Part shown: piece after piece, positions 7,147 to 14,602 of the stretch
Position numbering within the stretch: the stretch's first letter is position 1
Layout of the letters: each line of letters opens with the position of its first letter
From: Nocardia niigatensis NBRC 100131
Lineage (GTDB): Bacteria > Actinomycetota > Actinomycetes > Mycobacteriales > Mycobacteriaceae
DNA: 64,000 bases
Direction: 5' to 3'
NCBI RefSeq assembly: GCF_000308655.1
Contig: NZ_BAGC01000002.1
Coordinates: 124,001 to 188,000 of the forward strand
The notes under the pieces: generated by a model
What the model was told of the DNA's origin: nothing
The model's database searches: none
Seen by the model: the letters and a program-made list of their open reading frames with translations, nothing else
Translations under genes and position numbers: made by a program

Positions 7147-7563
7147 TTACTCCCTCTCGTCCTGTGCGCGATCCTCGTCAAACCGGATCTTCCCATCCAG
7201 GAACGCTTCGGCCAGGCTGAGTTCGGCGTTGACGCGGCCGCAGGCGAGCATCACGGCGTCGTAAAGCCATTCCTCGCTCTCGTGCAGGCTGTCCTCTTCG
7301 GTGGTCAGCGCCGCGAGCGACATCGCCGCCAGCCAGTCGAGGCACGCTGTCGAGAGTGCCGCCCGGAGGTGGTGCGACATCGGCGCGTCGTTGACGAGCT
7401 TCTGCGCCTGGGCGATCGACTCGTAGTGCTCGATGCTGAAGTGGTTCAGGTCGAGTACTGCCAGCCCGATCGGGACATCGAGCCGAGAGAGCAGCTTGGC
7501 GAGCTTGACGTACGCCATGATCGTGCGAACTCGCAGTTCGGCGTACCAGCCTTCGTGATCCAT
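7147..7563 (-). CDS. Phage hypothetical protein, paralogue of 6014-6418
   Basis: A 138-residue helix-rich acidic protein. The start is the ATG at 7563, just downstream of GACAAGGAGATCCAG; further upstream the same frame runs through the leader repeat and is not expected to be translated. It shares with the 6014-6418 protein the AKLL..LD.PI segment, 'APM..H.RA.L.T', 'LAAM' and an acidic C-terminus. No catalytic motif. Because two copies with the same control region flank an HTH gene, a role in lysogeny or host interaction is possible but unproven. Confidence 0.6.
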   Translation of the reverse strand: MDHEGWYAELRVRTIMAYVKLAKLLSRLDVPIGLAVLDLNHFSIEHYESIAQAQKLVNDAPMSHHLRAALSTACLDWLAAMSLAALTTEEDSLHESEEWLYDAVMLACGRVNAELSLAEAFLDGKIRFDEDRAQDERE

Positions 7564-7565
7564 CT

Positions 7566-7647
7566 GGATCTCCTTGTCACTGTTGTGTTTTCGATGTGCT
7601 TGCCGGTGGGAACCCCTTCCCTCCGACTCCTCATATATTACAGCACT
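7566..7647 (-). repeat. 82-bp leader/promoter repeat, copy 2
   Basis: Second copy of the leader found at 6420-6501 (81 of 82 positions equal). It includes a stem CGG-A-GGGAA / TTCCC-A-CCG around GGGG on the minus strand, upstream of the conserved GCACATCGAAAACACAAC segment and the ribosome-binding site. Confidence 0.85.
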
Positions 7648-7668
7648 CACCTCATGAAACGCAACACT
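7627..7668 (-). promoter_or_regulatory. Promoter with two 21-bp tandem repeats, second copy
   Basis: Minus-strand -35 TTGCGT (7659-7664), an 18-base spacer and -10 TAATAT (7635-7640) lie inside two adjacent 21-bp repeats beginning AGTGTTG and AGTGCTG. This -10 is the closest of the three to consensus, so this copy may be the strongest promoter. Confidence 0.6.
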
Positions 7669-7723
7669 AGAATCGGCCTTGCGCGCGGCCGAACAAGATC
7701 GCCGCCATATGTCCGAGCTCAGG

Positions 7724-7729
7724 TATAGT
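7724..7729 (+). promoter_or_regulatory. Candidate -10 box for the rightward operon
   Basis: TATAGT, about 110 bases upstream of the first rightward gene at 7840, is a good -10 match in otherwise GC-rich DNA and faces the late operon. No clear -35 is present, so it may need an activator. No other rightward promoter is visible before the packaging genes. Confidence 0.4.
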
Positions 7730-7839
7730 GCCGTTCGGGACGATCTGTGCTGCCCTCACTGGGCCCGGCACGGTCGTCCCGAGTCATTTCTGCGGCATTT
7801 CGGCCGCATCCTCACCTCTCAGCCACAGGAGATACCTCT

Positions 7840-7929
7840 ATGCTCAGCAGCCTGTCCGCCGCCGGTGGCACCGCGCTCAGCGCCCTTGTGCCCGTCCTCA
7901 CCACCCTGTTCGGAACCCTGTTCGGATGA
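7840..7929 (+). CDS. Small hydrophobic peptide (29 residues)
   Basis: An ATG with AGGAGA eight bases upstream starts a 29-residue peptide of Ala, Leu, Val and Thr (ending VPVLTTLFGTLFG), long enough for one membrane helix. Its stop overlaps the ATG of the next gene (ATGA). Tiny membrane peptides of this kind open late operons in several actinophages; the role is unknown. Confidence 0.5.
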   Translation: MLSSLSAAGGTALSALVPVLTTLFGTLFG

Positions 7930-8162
7930 CCGGGATGGCTCAACAGATGCCCACCGTCGGGCGGAACGTCCACTACCAGAGCTACGGCACACCGGGCGGC
8001 GAATACCTGCCCGAGCCTCGGGCGGCCGTCATCACCACCGTTGGTGAGGGCGGGGTCGTGGGCTTGGCCGTGCTCAACCCGACCGGGATGTTCTTCAACG
8101 AGCGCGTGCCGTTCGCGGAGGAGCCGACGCCCGGTCACTGGAACTGGCCCCCGCGAGTCTGA
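7926..8162 (+). CDS. Conserved small actinophage protein
   Basis: A 78-residue protein starting at the ATG that overlaps the previous stop. It contains the pattern VGRNVHYQSYGTPGGEY, then RAAVITTV, VGLAVLNPTGMFFNE and a Trp-Pro ending (GHWNWPPR), a combination I recognise from many actinobacterial phages where it is annotated only as hypothetical. It is predicted to be a small beta-barrel. Position is between a small membrane peptide and a DUF1003 membrane protein. Confidence 0.7.
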   Translation: MTGMAQQMPTVGRNVHYQSYGTPGGEYLPEPRAAVITTVGEGGVVGLAVLNPTGMFFNERVPFAEEPTPGHWNWPPRV

Positions 8163-8164
8163 CC

Positions 8165-8539
8165 ATGATCGTTGACGCGCACCGCATCTGGCATCGTCAC
8201 CCGGCCGTGCGCACCGGCGACGAACTGACCTCCGCCGAGCGTGCCGTCGACGCCATCGTGCGCGGAATGGGATCACTCGGATTCATCGCCGCGCAAACCG
8301 TCCTCGTCGCCATCTGGGTGGCCGTCAACACCCTCGGTCTCGTATTGAAGTGGGATCCATACCCGTTCATCCTGCTGAACCTCGCGTTCTCCACGCAGGC
8401 CGCCTACGCCACACCGCTGATCCTGCTGGCGCAACGACGGCAGGACGCCAAGAACGCCGAGGCTCTCATGCACGTTTCCGAGACCGTCGACCAGCTGCAC
8501 GCCCGATTCAACGAGCAGGCCGCCCGGAGCGCGTCGTGA
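8165..8539 (+). CDS. DUF1003-like phage membrane protein
   Basis: A 124-residue protein with two transmembrane helices (about residues 36-58 and 65-88). The second contains PFILLNLAFSTQAAYATPLI, the hallmark of DUF1003 proteins, followed by a charged cytosolic helix (QRRQDAKNAEALMHVSETVD). DUF1003 proteins occur in bacteria and phages and have no assigned reaction. The gene is two bases downstream of the preceding stop and overlaps the next start. Confidence 0.75.
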   Translation: MIVDAHRIWHRHPAVRTGDELTSAERAVDAIVRGMGSLGFIAAQTVLVAIWVAVNTLGLVLKWDPYPFILLNLAFSTQAAYATPLILLAQRRQDAKNAEALMHVSETVDQLHARFNEQAARSAS

Positions 8540-9216
8540 GCCATCATTTCGTCCCCGAGGCGTGGCGCGAGTTTCTCGAAGGCGGCCACGTCAGCACGGT
8601 CCACATCGAGCCCATCCCGATCTGGGCCGGATTTCTCATCGCACAGAACGCAGACCTGCGCGAACAAGTCGCCGATCTGCGCAACCAGATAGGAGTTCTC
8701 CTCATGACACAGGCCATCTCCCTGCACACCATGTTCCAGGGCGACATGGACGCGATTCAGGCGGCGTTCAACCAGCTCGTCGCGGTCAACACCGCGAACA
8801 AGCAGAACGCGCAGCAGATGCTCGCCCAGATCGCCGCCCTGCAGGCTCAGCTCGCGACCGGCGGAGATCCGGTCAGCATGACCGACCTGTCTCGGCTCAA
8901 CGACTTCACTGCGCAGATCCAGCAGGCATCGGCGTCCACCATCACCACCATCACCCCCGCCGTGCCCACCACACCGCCGGCCACCACCGCACCGGCCACC
9001 CCGGACAGCGGCACCACCACCGCTGCCACCGGCACCGGCGTGGCTGCGCCCAGCGACACCAGCACCGCCGCACCGGCTGTCACCGTGCCGGACGCCACCC
9101 CGGTGCCCGCCACCACCGCGCCCGAGGCCACCACCGTGCCCGACACCACCGCGCCGTCGACCGTCTCCTCCTGGTCCACCCCGGTCAGCGCCAGCGACAC
9201 CGGCGCTGGCGCGTAG
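8536..9216 (+). CDS. Phage protein with helical core and Ala/Pro/Thr-rich tail
   Basis: A 226-residue protein starting at a GTG coupled to the previous stop (GTGA). Residues ~35-120 form heptad-like helices (IAQNADLREQVADLRNQIGV, later ALQAQLATGG), suggesting a coiled coil. From ~135 onward the chain is low-complexity Ala/Thr/Pro and ends in SASDTGAGA, which resembles the DTGSGAD motif of three virion proteins downstream. An internal ATG at 8704 has its own AGGAG site, so a shorter product could also be made. The role is unknown; it could be structural. Confidence 0.5.
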   Translation: MSHHFVPEAWREFLEGGHVSTVHIEPIPIWAGFLIAQNADLREQVADLRNQIGVLLMTQAISLHTMFQGDMDAIQAAFNQLVAVNTANKQNAQQMLAQIAALQAQLATGGDPVSMTDLSRLNDFTAQIQQASASTITTITPAVPTTPPATTAPATPDSGTTTAATGTGVAAPSDTSTAAPAVTVPDATPVPATTAPEATTVPDTTAPSTVSSWSTPVSASDTGAGA

Positions 9217-9247
9217 CAGGACCGACACGTCGCTTCGGTGTGTGCAG

Positions 9248-9568
9248 ATGAGCGCACAGCGTAAGACGACCACTCAGCGGCAGCTGGGCTGGCGACACCA
9301 GCAGGTGCGCACACAGCTGCTCGCGCGGCACTCCGACGGCACCCCGTGCTGGTGGTGCGCCAAGCCGATGTACCGCACGCAGACGCTCGACGCCGACCAC
9401 TCCCAGCCCCGCAGCCGGGGAGGGGCGGTCGCCGATCGGCTGCTGCACAGCTGGTGCAACCGCGAACGTGGGGACGGTTCGCGGGACGACCAGCGGCCGG
9501 CGCTCACCGGGAAGGCCCTGGAGCAGGACGAGGGTGACCGGGCGGCCTGGTGCCTGCTGCCATGGTGA
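9248..9568 (+). CDS. HNH endonuclease
   Basis: A 106-residue HNH nuclease: zinc-binding CWWC (residues 34-37), LDADHSQPRSRGG with the Asp50-His51 pair, and a second CxxxR segment SWCNRERGDG. In tailed phages an HNH protein next to the terminase genes helps cut concatemeric DNA during packaging. The start could be the ATG at 9248 or the GTG at 9242 two codons earlier; neither has a strong ribosome-binding site. The gene is followed by an intrinsic terminator. Confidence 0.85.
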   Translation: MSAQRKTTTQRQLGWRHQQVRTQLLARHSDGTPCWWCAKPMYRTQTLDADHSQPRSRGGAVADRLLHSWCNRERGDGSRDDQRPALTGKALEQDEGDRAAWCLLPW

Positions 9569-9651
9569 CCGCCGGCAAGGATGGTCGCCCTGTCCTGGTA
9601 GAGACCCGGACCAGGGGGCGGATTGTCCGAAAAATCCAGACCCCCCGCCCT

Positions 9652-9681
9652 CCTGACCCCGCCTTAGTCAGGATTTTTTTT
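9652..9681 (+). terminator. Intrinsic terminator
   Basis: CCTGAC / GTCAGG stem around a 9-base loop followed by A and eight Ts. It is the only classical U-tract terminator in the prophage and separates the HNH gene from the terminase genes, so the head-tail operon needs either read-through or its own start downstream. Confidence 0.7.
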
Positions 9682-9720
9682 GTACGGGGCGCCGAAATGG
9701 CCGGAACATAGGCCCGACCG

Positions 9721-10050
9721 GTGGAAATCGAGACCGAATCGGCCGGAACGCGCCTGGTTCGAGCGCTTTCCGGGCCGTCTGACCCGTTTTCGCTGGAAGT
9801 TCTCATCATCGAGGCCGGGCGGGTGGCCGATCGGCTCGAAAAGCTGGACCGTGTGCTGTCCGGCGACGAGGACACGTGGCTGAGGCTGCAATCGGGCCGC
9901 GACGACGTGCTGGAGGTCCGCGTCGACGGCGCCATGGCCGAGGCGCGGCAGCAGGCGACGGTTCTGCGGCAGCTGCTGTCGGAGATCCGGCGCGTGCGCG
10001 GCGATTCGGACCCCGGACCGGACGATGATGACCCTCTCGACACTCTGTGA
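9721..10050 (+). CDS. Terminase small subunit
   Basis: A 109-residue protein with a GTG start. Its core (VLIIEAGRVADRLEKLDRVL, SGDEDTWLRL, then EARQQATVLRQLLSEIR) matches the small terminase-associated proteins of actinobacterial siphoviruses that precede the large subunit. The small subunit recognises the packaging site and loads the motor. It overlaps the large subunit gene by 26 bases. The assignment rests on this pattern and the position. Confidence 0.75.
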   Translation: MEIETESAGTRLVRALSGPSDPFSLEVLIIEAGRVADRLEKLDRVLSGDEDTWLRLQSGRDDVLEVRVDGAMAEARQQATVLRQLLSEIRRVRGDSDPGPDDDDPLDTL

Positions 10051-11581
10051 CGACTTCCCGACTCTGACCGGACGTCAGGAGCCGCATCACCTGTCGGTAT
10101 TTCCTGGTGATTCGACGCACGGCGAGAAGGCGGTCGAGCTGGCGCGGCGGGCCGGTGCGCTGTCGATGCCGTGGCAGAGGTCGGCACAGTTGTCGCTCTG
10201 TGCGACCACTGATTTCGGCCGCTGGGTACATCCCACGTTCTGCGTCCTGTGCGCGCGGCAGAACGGCAAGTCCGAAATCCTGATTCACCGGTGCCTGTAC
10301 GGGCTGTTCAAGCTCACCGAGACGATCCTCTACACGGCACAGCGCTGGAAGACCGCGCGGGATGCGTGGCGCCGACTCATGGCGCTGATCAAGGGCCGGC
10401 CCTGGCTGCGCAAGCACGTCCGCAAGGCGACCTGTTCACAGGGCGAGGGCGTTATCGAGCTCGATACAGAAGCGGCGATCTACTTCGGTACGCGCTCGAA
10501 CGACACGGGCCGCGGCCTGACGGACGTCGACCTGCTGATCTATGACGAGGCATACAACCTCACCGACGGCGAGGTTGCGGCGCTGGCGTTCACGCAGATG
10601 GCCGCACCCAACCCGCAGCGCGTATATGCGTCGAGCGCGGTCAACCAGGACCAGCACCCGAACGGCCTGGTGTTGTCGTCGGTCCGGTCGCGCGGGATCC
10701 GCAAGGAACCGCGGCTGGGGTTCATGGAGTTCTGGGCCCCGGACGGCTCGTGCGACTGCCCTGTGTGCCTCGGGATCATTCCGATGGCCCGCGAGGACGA
10801 GGCGACGTGGGAGTACGCGAATCCGTCGTACGGCGTGATCATGACGGCCGAGAAGATCGCCGACATCATGGACAACCTCCGGACCGAGGCGGGCCAGAAG
10901 GGTTTCGACGTCGAGGCGCTCGGCCGTGGGGACTGGCCGGTGGAAAAACAGGCCGTCCCCGCGGTGATCTCCGCGAAGGTGTGGGAAGACATGGGCCATC
11001 GCGACCAGACGTTGGTCGGCCCGGTCGCGATGGCGATGTCGATGACGCCGCTGTCGCCAGGCCGGGCACAGAAACTCAGCATCGCTGTGGCGTCGCACAC
11101 GACCGATGACCGGATCCACGTCGAGGTCGGCTACCACGACGTGGTGACAGGCGCCGTGGCCGCGATCAAGGGCATCGTGGCGCGGCTGCAGCCATGCGCG
11201 CTGATCGTCGATTCGACGGACCCGGCGATGTCGCTGGTTCCAGAGTTGCTTGCCGCGGATATCGAGCCCGAGACGACCTCGGCGGCACAGAAAGTCGCCG
11301 CGTGCGGTGGCTTCTACCAGGACGCCGTCGACGCGAAGCTCGTCCACACCGGCGACCCGCTGCTCGCCGACGCGGTGGGCGCGGCCGGCCGCCGCGAGGT
11401 GAAGGGCGGCGGCTGGGCCTGGCAGGGCGCCGGCCTCTCGCCGCTCGAAGCGGCGACGCTGGCCCGTTGGGGGCTACTGACTTTCGGCGCGCGGGCACTT
11501 CCGCCCGCGCTGCCACCGGCCGCGGTGCCTGCGGAACGGACCTACATCCACACGGGCGACCTGATGGTCGCCGGATTCTGA
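10025..11581 (+). CDS. Terminase large subunit
   Basis: A 518-residue packaging motor. The ATPase has a Walker A-like CARQNGKS (residues 76-83) and Walker B LLIYDEAYNL with Asp174-Glu175. The C-terminal nuclease domain has acidic residues around 'LIVDSTDPAM'. It pumps phage DNA into the prohead through the portal and cuts it. Start is the ATG at 10025, immediately followed by a second ATG at 10028. The length is normal for the family. Directly downstream, after a GAGGAGGTGAGAG site, is the portal gene. Confidence 0.93.
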   Translation: MMTLSTLCDDFPTLTGRQEPHHLSVFPGDSTHGEKAVELARRAGALSMPWQRSAQLSLCATTDFGRWVHPTFCVLCARQNGKSEILIHRCLYGLFKLTETILYTAQRWKTARDAWRRLMALIKGRPWLRKHVRKATCSQGEGVIELDTEAAIYFGTRSNDTGRGLTDVDLLIYDEAYNLTDGEVAALAFTQMAAPNPQRVYASSAVNQDQHPNGLVLSSVRSRGIRKEPRLGFMEFWAPDGSCDCPVCLGIIPMAREDEATWEYANPSYGVIMTAEKIADIMDNLRTEAGQKGFDVEALGRGDWPVEKQAVPAVISAKVWEDMGHRDQTLVGPVAMAMSMTPLSPGRAQKLSIAVASHTTDDRIHVEVGYHDVVTGAVAAIKGIVARLQPCALIVDSTDPAMSLVPELLAADIEPETTSAAQKVAACGGFYQDAVDAKLVHTGDPLLADAVGAAGRREVKGGGWAWQGAGLSPLEAATLARWGLLTFGARALPPALPPAAVPAERTYIHTGDLMVAGF

Positions 11582-11596
11582 CGAGGAGGTGAGAGT

Positions 11597-12985
11597 ATGG
11601 CGAAAGCCGATCTGAAACCGGTGCTGGCGAAACGCGAAATCGGTTATGCCGACCAGTATCCCGGCAATTATTGGTGGGTCGACAACGAGACGACGCCCGA
11701 GCTGCGCTGGCCGCTGAACATTCGCGTGTTCGAGGTGATGCGCCGTCAGGATGCGCAGGTCGCGAGCATCCTGAAGGCTCTCACCCTGCCCGTCATCCGT
11801 ACCGGCTGGCGTATCGATCCGAACGGGGCGCGTCCCGAGGTTGTCGAGCTGGTCGCCGATGATCTGCGGCTGCCGATCGTCGGCCAGGACGCCGAGGAGA
11901 CCGACGAGGACGGCAACCCTGTCGCCCAGCGCCGCCCGCGCCAGCGTGGCCGGTTCAACTGGAAAGCTCATGTGCGGCAGGCGATTACGTGCATGGTCCA
12001 GTACGGGCACATGTACTTCGAGCAGGTCTATCGGATCGACGATCAGGGCCGCGCTCGCCTGGCCAAGTTGGGCCCGCGGATGCCGCAGTCGCTCGCCGCG
12101 ATCACGCTCGACAAGAACGGCGAGCTGGTCAGCATCTCCCAGTACGCGATGGGCACGCTGCAGGGCTTCTATGTCGGCGGTGGCATGGGCGCGGCCGGCG
12201 GCGGCACGCCGATCCCCGCGAACCGGCTTGTCGCCTACATCCATGAGCCCGAGGGCGGCCAGTGGATCGGTCAGAGCGTGCTGAGGCCGGTCTACAAGAA
12301 TTGGATGATCAAGGACCGCTTGCTCAGGGTCCAGGCGCAGACGATCGAGCGCAACGGCATGGGCGTGCCGGTCTACGAGCTCGCGCCGCAGGAGACCGAC
12401 ACCGCGCCCGGACAGGCGATCGCTACCGGCCTGCGCGCCGGTGACAGCTCGGGCGCGGCGATCCCGAACGGCGCGAACCTGCGCCTGGAGGGCATCCAAG
12501 GCCAGATCCCGAACGCGGACGTGCCGATCCGGTACCACGACGAGCAGATGGCCCGCGCGGTCCTCGCGCACTTCCTGAACCTGGGCACGCAGACCGGATC
12601 CTGGGCGCTGGGAAGCACTTTCGCCGATTTCTTCGTCATGTCGCTGCAGACGCTCGCCGATTCGGTCTGCGATACGGCGAACGCGCACATCATCGAGGAC
12701 CTGGTCGATCTGAACTGGGGCCCCGACGAGGCCGTGCCGAGGCTCGTCTGCGACGAGATCGGCTCCATGCACGACGCCACGGCCGAGGCGATCGCGACGC
12801 TCGTCGCCGCCGGTGTCCTGCTGCCCGACGGCGTGCTCGAGCGGGCGGTGCGCGTGCAGTACGGGCTGCCCCAGAAGGAGCCGGGCTCGCCGGAGGCCGA
12901 GCCGAAACCGGCCGCGCCCGCTGATGTTCCGCCGCCGGGCCCGGCGATCGACGGCGACGACGACCCGGAGGACGACAACAAGTGA
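11597..12985 (+). CDS. Portal protein
   Basis: A 462-residue portal of the DUF935/gp6-like kind: N-terminal 'NIRVFEVMRRQDAQVASIL' and 'PVIRTGWRIDP', a central 'YGHMYFEQVYRI' and 'IHEPEGGQWIGQSVLRPVYK', and an acidic Pro-rich C-terminus. Twelve copies normally form the DNA channel at one vertex and dock the terminase and the neck proteins. ATG is preceded by ACGAGGAGGTGAG. The stop overlaps the GTG of the protease gene. Confidence 0.9.
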   Translation: MAKADLKPVLAKREIGYADQYPGNYWWVDNETTPELRWPLNIRVFEVMRRQDAQVASILKALTLPVIRTGWRIDPNGARPEVVELVADDLRLPIVGQDAEETDEDGNPVAQRRPRQRGRFNWKAHVRQAITCMVQYGHMYFEQVYRIDDQGRARLAKLGPRMPQSLAAITLDKNGELVSISQYAMGTLQGFYVGGGMGAAGGGTPIPANRLVAYIHEPEGGQWIGQSVLRPVYKNWMIKDRLLRVQAQTIERNGMGVPVYELAPQETDTAPGQAIATGLRAGDSSGAAIPNGANLRLEGIQGQIPNADVPIRYHDEQMARAVLAHFLNLGTQTGSWALGSTFADFFVMSLQTLADSVCDTANAHIIEDLVDLNWGPDEAVPRLVCDEIGSMHDATAEAIATLVAAGVLLPDGVLERAVRVQYGLPQKEPGSPEAEPKPAAPADVPPPGPAIDGDDDPEDDNK

Positions 12986-14214
12986 AAATGTCCCGATACC
13001 GCGAGCGCGCCCGCGCCGCGGCGGTCGATGCTGCCCCGCGCAGTTGGTACCGCATCCACAACTCGACCGATAGCGGCGACGGCGTCGCGCGCATCGACAT
13101 CTTCGACGAGATCGACCCGTTCTGGGGTGTCTCGGCGCAGTATTTCGTGTCGGAGTTGAACGCGATCGACGCGGAAGACATTCAGCTGCATATCAATTCG
13201 CCAGGCGGCGATGTGTACGACGCTATCGCGATCACCAACGCGCTGCGCCAGCACAAGGCGACCGTCACGGCCACGATCGACGGCCTGGCGGCCAGCGCGG
13301 CCGGGTTCATCGCGGTCGGCGGCGCGGATGTTCTGCAGATGGCCGAGAACTCCGAGCTGATGATCCACAACGCGTGGGCGGTGTCGATCGGTGACGCCGA
13401 CGACATGCGGGATATGGCGGCGCGGCTGGATCGGGCCAACGCGAACGCGGCCAGCATCTACCACGCCAAGGCGGGCGGCGAGCTGGACGACTGGCTGGCG
13501 GCGATGAAGGCCGAAACCTGGTACAGCGCAGCCGAAGCCGTCGAGGCCGGGCTCGCCGACAGCGTGCTGAAGCTGCCGAAGAAGAAGGCCGTGGCGAAAG
13601 CCGCGTGGGACCTGTCGATCTTCAACTACGCCGGGCGCGCTGCCGCCCCGGCACCTCGAACTTCCTCCGGCAAGAGCGCGGAGGCAACCCCCAACCGAAA
13701 GGACCAGCCCGTGGCTGCTCTGGACGATGGGCTTCGCCAGCTGCTCGGCGTCGGCGCCGACGCAGACGACGGCGCCCTGCTGAACAAGGTGAAGGCCGCG
13801 CTCGCCGAGCGCGACGAAGCGCTGGAAGAGGCGACCAAGCCGCAGGCCGCGGCGAAGCTGCCCGACGGCGTTGTCGCCATCGACGCCACCGTGCTGGCCA
13901 CCCTGCAGGCGCAGGCCGCCGCCGGTGCCGCCGCCGCGGTGCGCCAGGCCGACGACGACCGAAACCGGCTGCTCGACGACGCGATCCGGGCCGGGAAGAT
14001 CCCGCCGGCCGCTCGCGCCGCCTACGAGAACGTGCTGAAGAACGACCTCGAGGGTGGCCGCGCGCTGCTCGCCTCGCTCGCCCCGGGCGCGATCCCGGTC
14101 GTGGGCACCGAGATCGGCCACGACGAGGCGACCGAGTTCCATCCGACCGCGGCCGACATGGACAAGCTGGGTGGCGTGTTCACGCAGCTCACCGGCCAGA
14201 AGTGGGAGGCGTGA
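12982..14214 (+). CDS. Head maturation protease fused to a scaffold-like domain
   Basis: A 410-residue protein with a ClpP-like (peptidase S14) N-terminal domain: INSPGGDVYDAIAITNAL, the nucleophile Ser105 in DGLAASAAGF, and His129 in LMIHNAW. After residue ~210 a Pro/Ser linker leads to an Ala-rich, helical C-terminal half (residues ~235-340) that looks like an internal scaffold. Such fusions assemble the prohead and are then cleaved. Start is GTG 12982, coupled to the portal stop; ATG 12988 is an alternative. The decoration protein follows one base after the stop. Confidence 0.88.
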   Translation: MKMSRYRERARAAAVDAAPRSWYRIHNSTDSGDGVARIDIFDEIDPFWGVSAQYFVSELNAIDAEDIQLHINSPGGDVYDAIAITNALRQHKATVTATIDGLAASAAGFIAVGGADVLQMAENSELMIHNAWAVSIGDADDMRDMAARLDRANANAASIYHAKAGGELDDWLAAMKAETWYSAAEAVEAGLADSVLKLPKKKAVAKAAWDLSIFNYAGRAAAPAPRTSSGKSAEATPNRKDQPVAALDDGLRQLLGVGADADDGALLNKVKAALAERDEALEEATKPQAAAKLPDGVVAIDATVLATLQAQAAAGAAAAVRQADDDRNRLLDDAIRAGKIPPAARAAYENVLKNDLEGGRALLASLAPGAIPVVGTEIGHDEATEFHPTAADMDKLGGVFTQLTGQKWEA

Positions 14215-14215
14215 C

Positions 14216-14587
14216 ATGGCTGACTTCTTGCCCCGGTTCGGAGGCGGTACGCCGGTCCCGATGACCACCAGCGCGCCGGTCACCGGCGGACAGCTGGTGT
14301 ATATCTCCGGCAACAACACCGTCGCACCGACCTCGTCGGCGTCCACGCTGGCGTTCGGCGTCGCGGCGATGGACGACGCGGTCGGCGGCAACGTGATCAC
14401 CGTGTGGCGCAGCGGCATCTGCCAGCTCGCCGCGTCCGGTGCGATCGCCGCAGGTGCCGCGGTCATTCCGGCCACGGGCGGCGCTGTCGCGACGATCGGC
14501 GCGGACACCACCTACGACCAGGTGTGCGGGCAGGCCGTCTCGGCGGCGTCCGGCGGCCTCGTCCTCGTCTCGCTTCGGCCGCTGTAA
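14216..14587 (+). CDS. Head decoration protein
   Basis: A 123-residue beta-rich protein of small residues, position and composition typical of DUF2190-like or lambda D-like capsid decoration proteins: 'VPMTTSAPVTGGQLVYIS', 'FGVAAMDDAVGGNVITVWRSG', 'AVIPATGG'. Such proteins trimerise on the outside of the expanded capsid and stabilise it. It lies between the protease and the major capsid protein, the usual place. Confidence 0.75.
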   Translation: MADFLPRFGGGTPVPMTTSAPVTGGQLVYISGNNTVAPTSSASTLAFGVAAMDDAVGGNVITVWRSGICQLAASGAIAAGAAVIPATGGAVATIGADTTYDQVCGQAVSAASGGLVLVSLRPL

Positions 14588-14602
14588 GAAAGGCGCAGAT
14601 AA

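Noticed and set aside
7564..7650. Longer N-terminus of the 7147 gene running through the leader repeat
   Set aside because: The Shine-Dalgarno sequence AAGGAGATCC lies directly before ATG 7563, and the same leader precedes another gene as non-coding sequence.
12373..14511. 712-codon open frame on the minus strand across portal, protease and decoration genes
   Set aside because: Antisense to three well-supported head genes; no recognisable domain.
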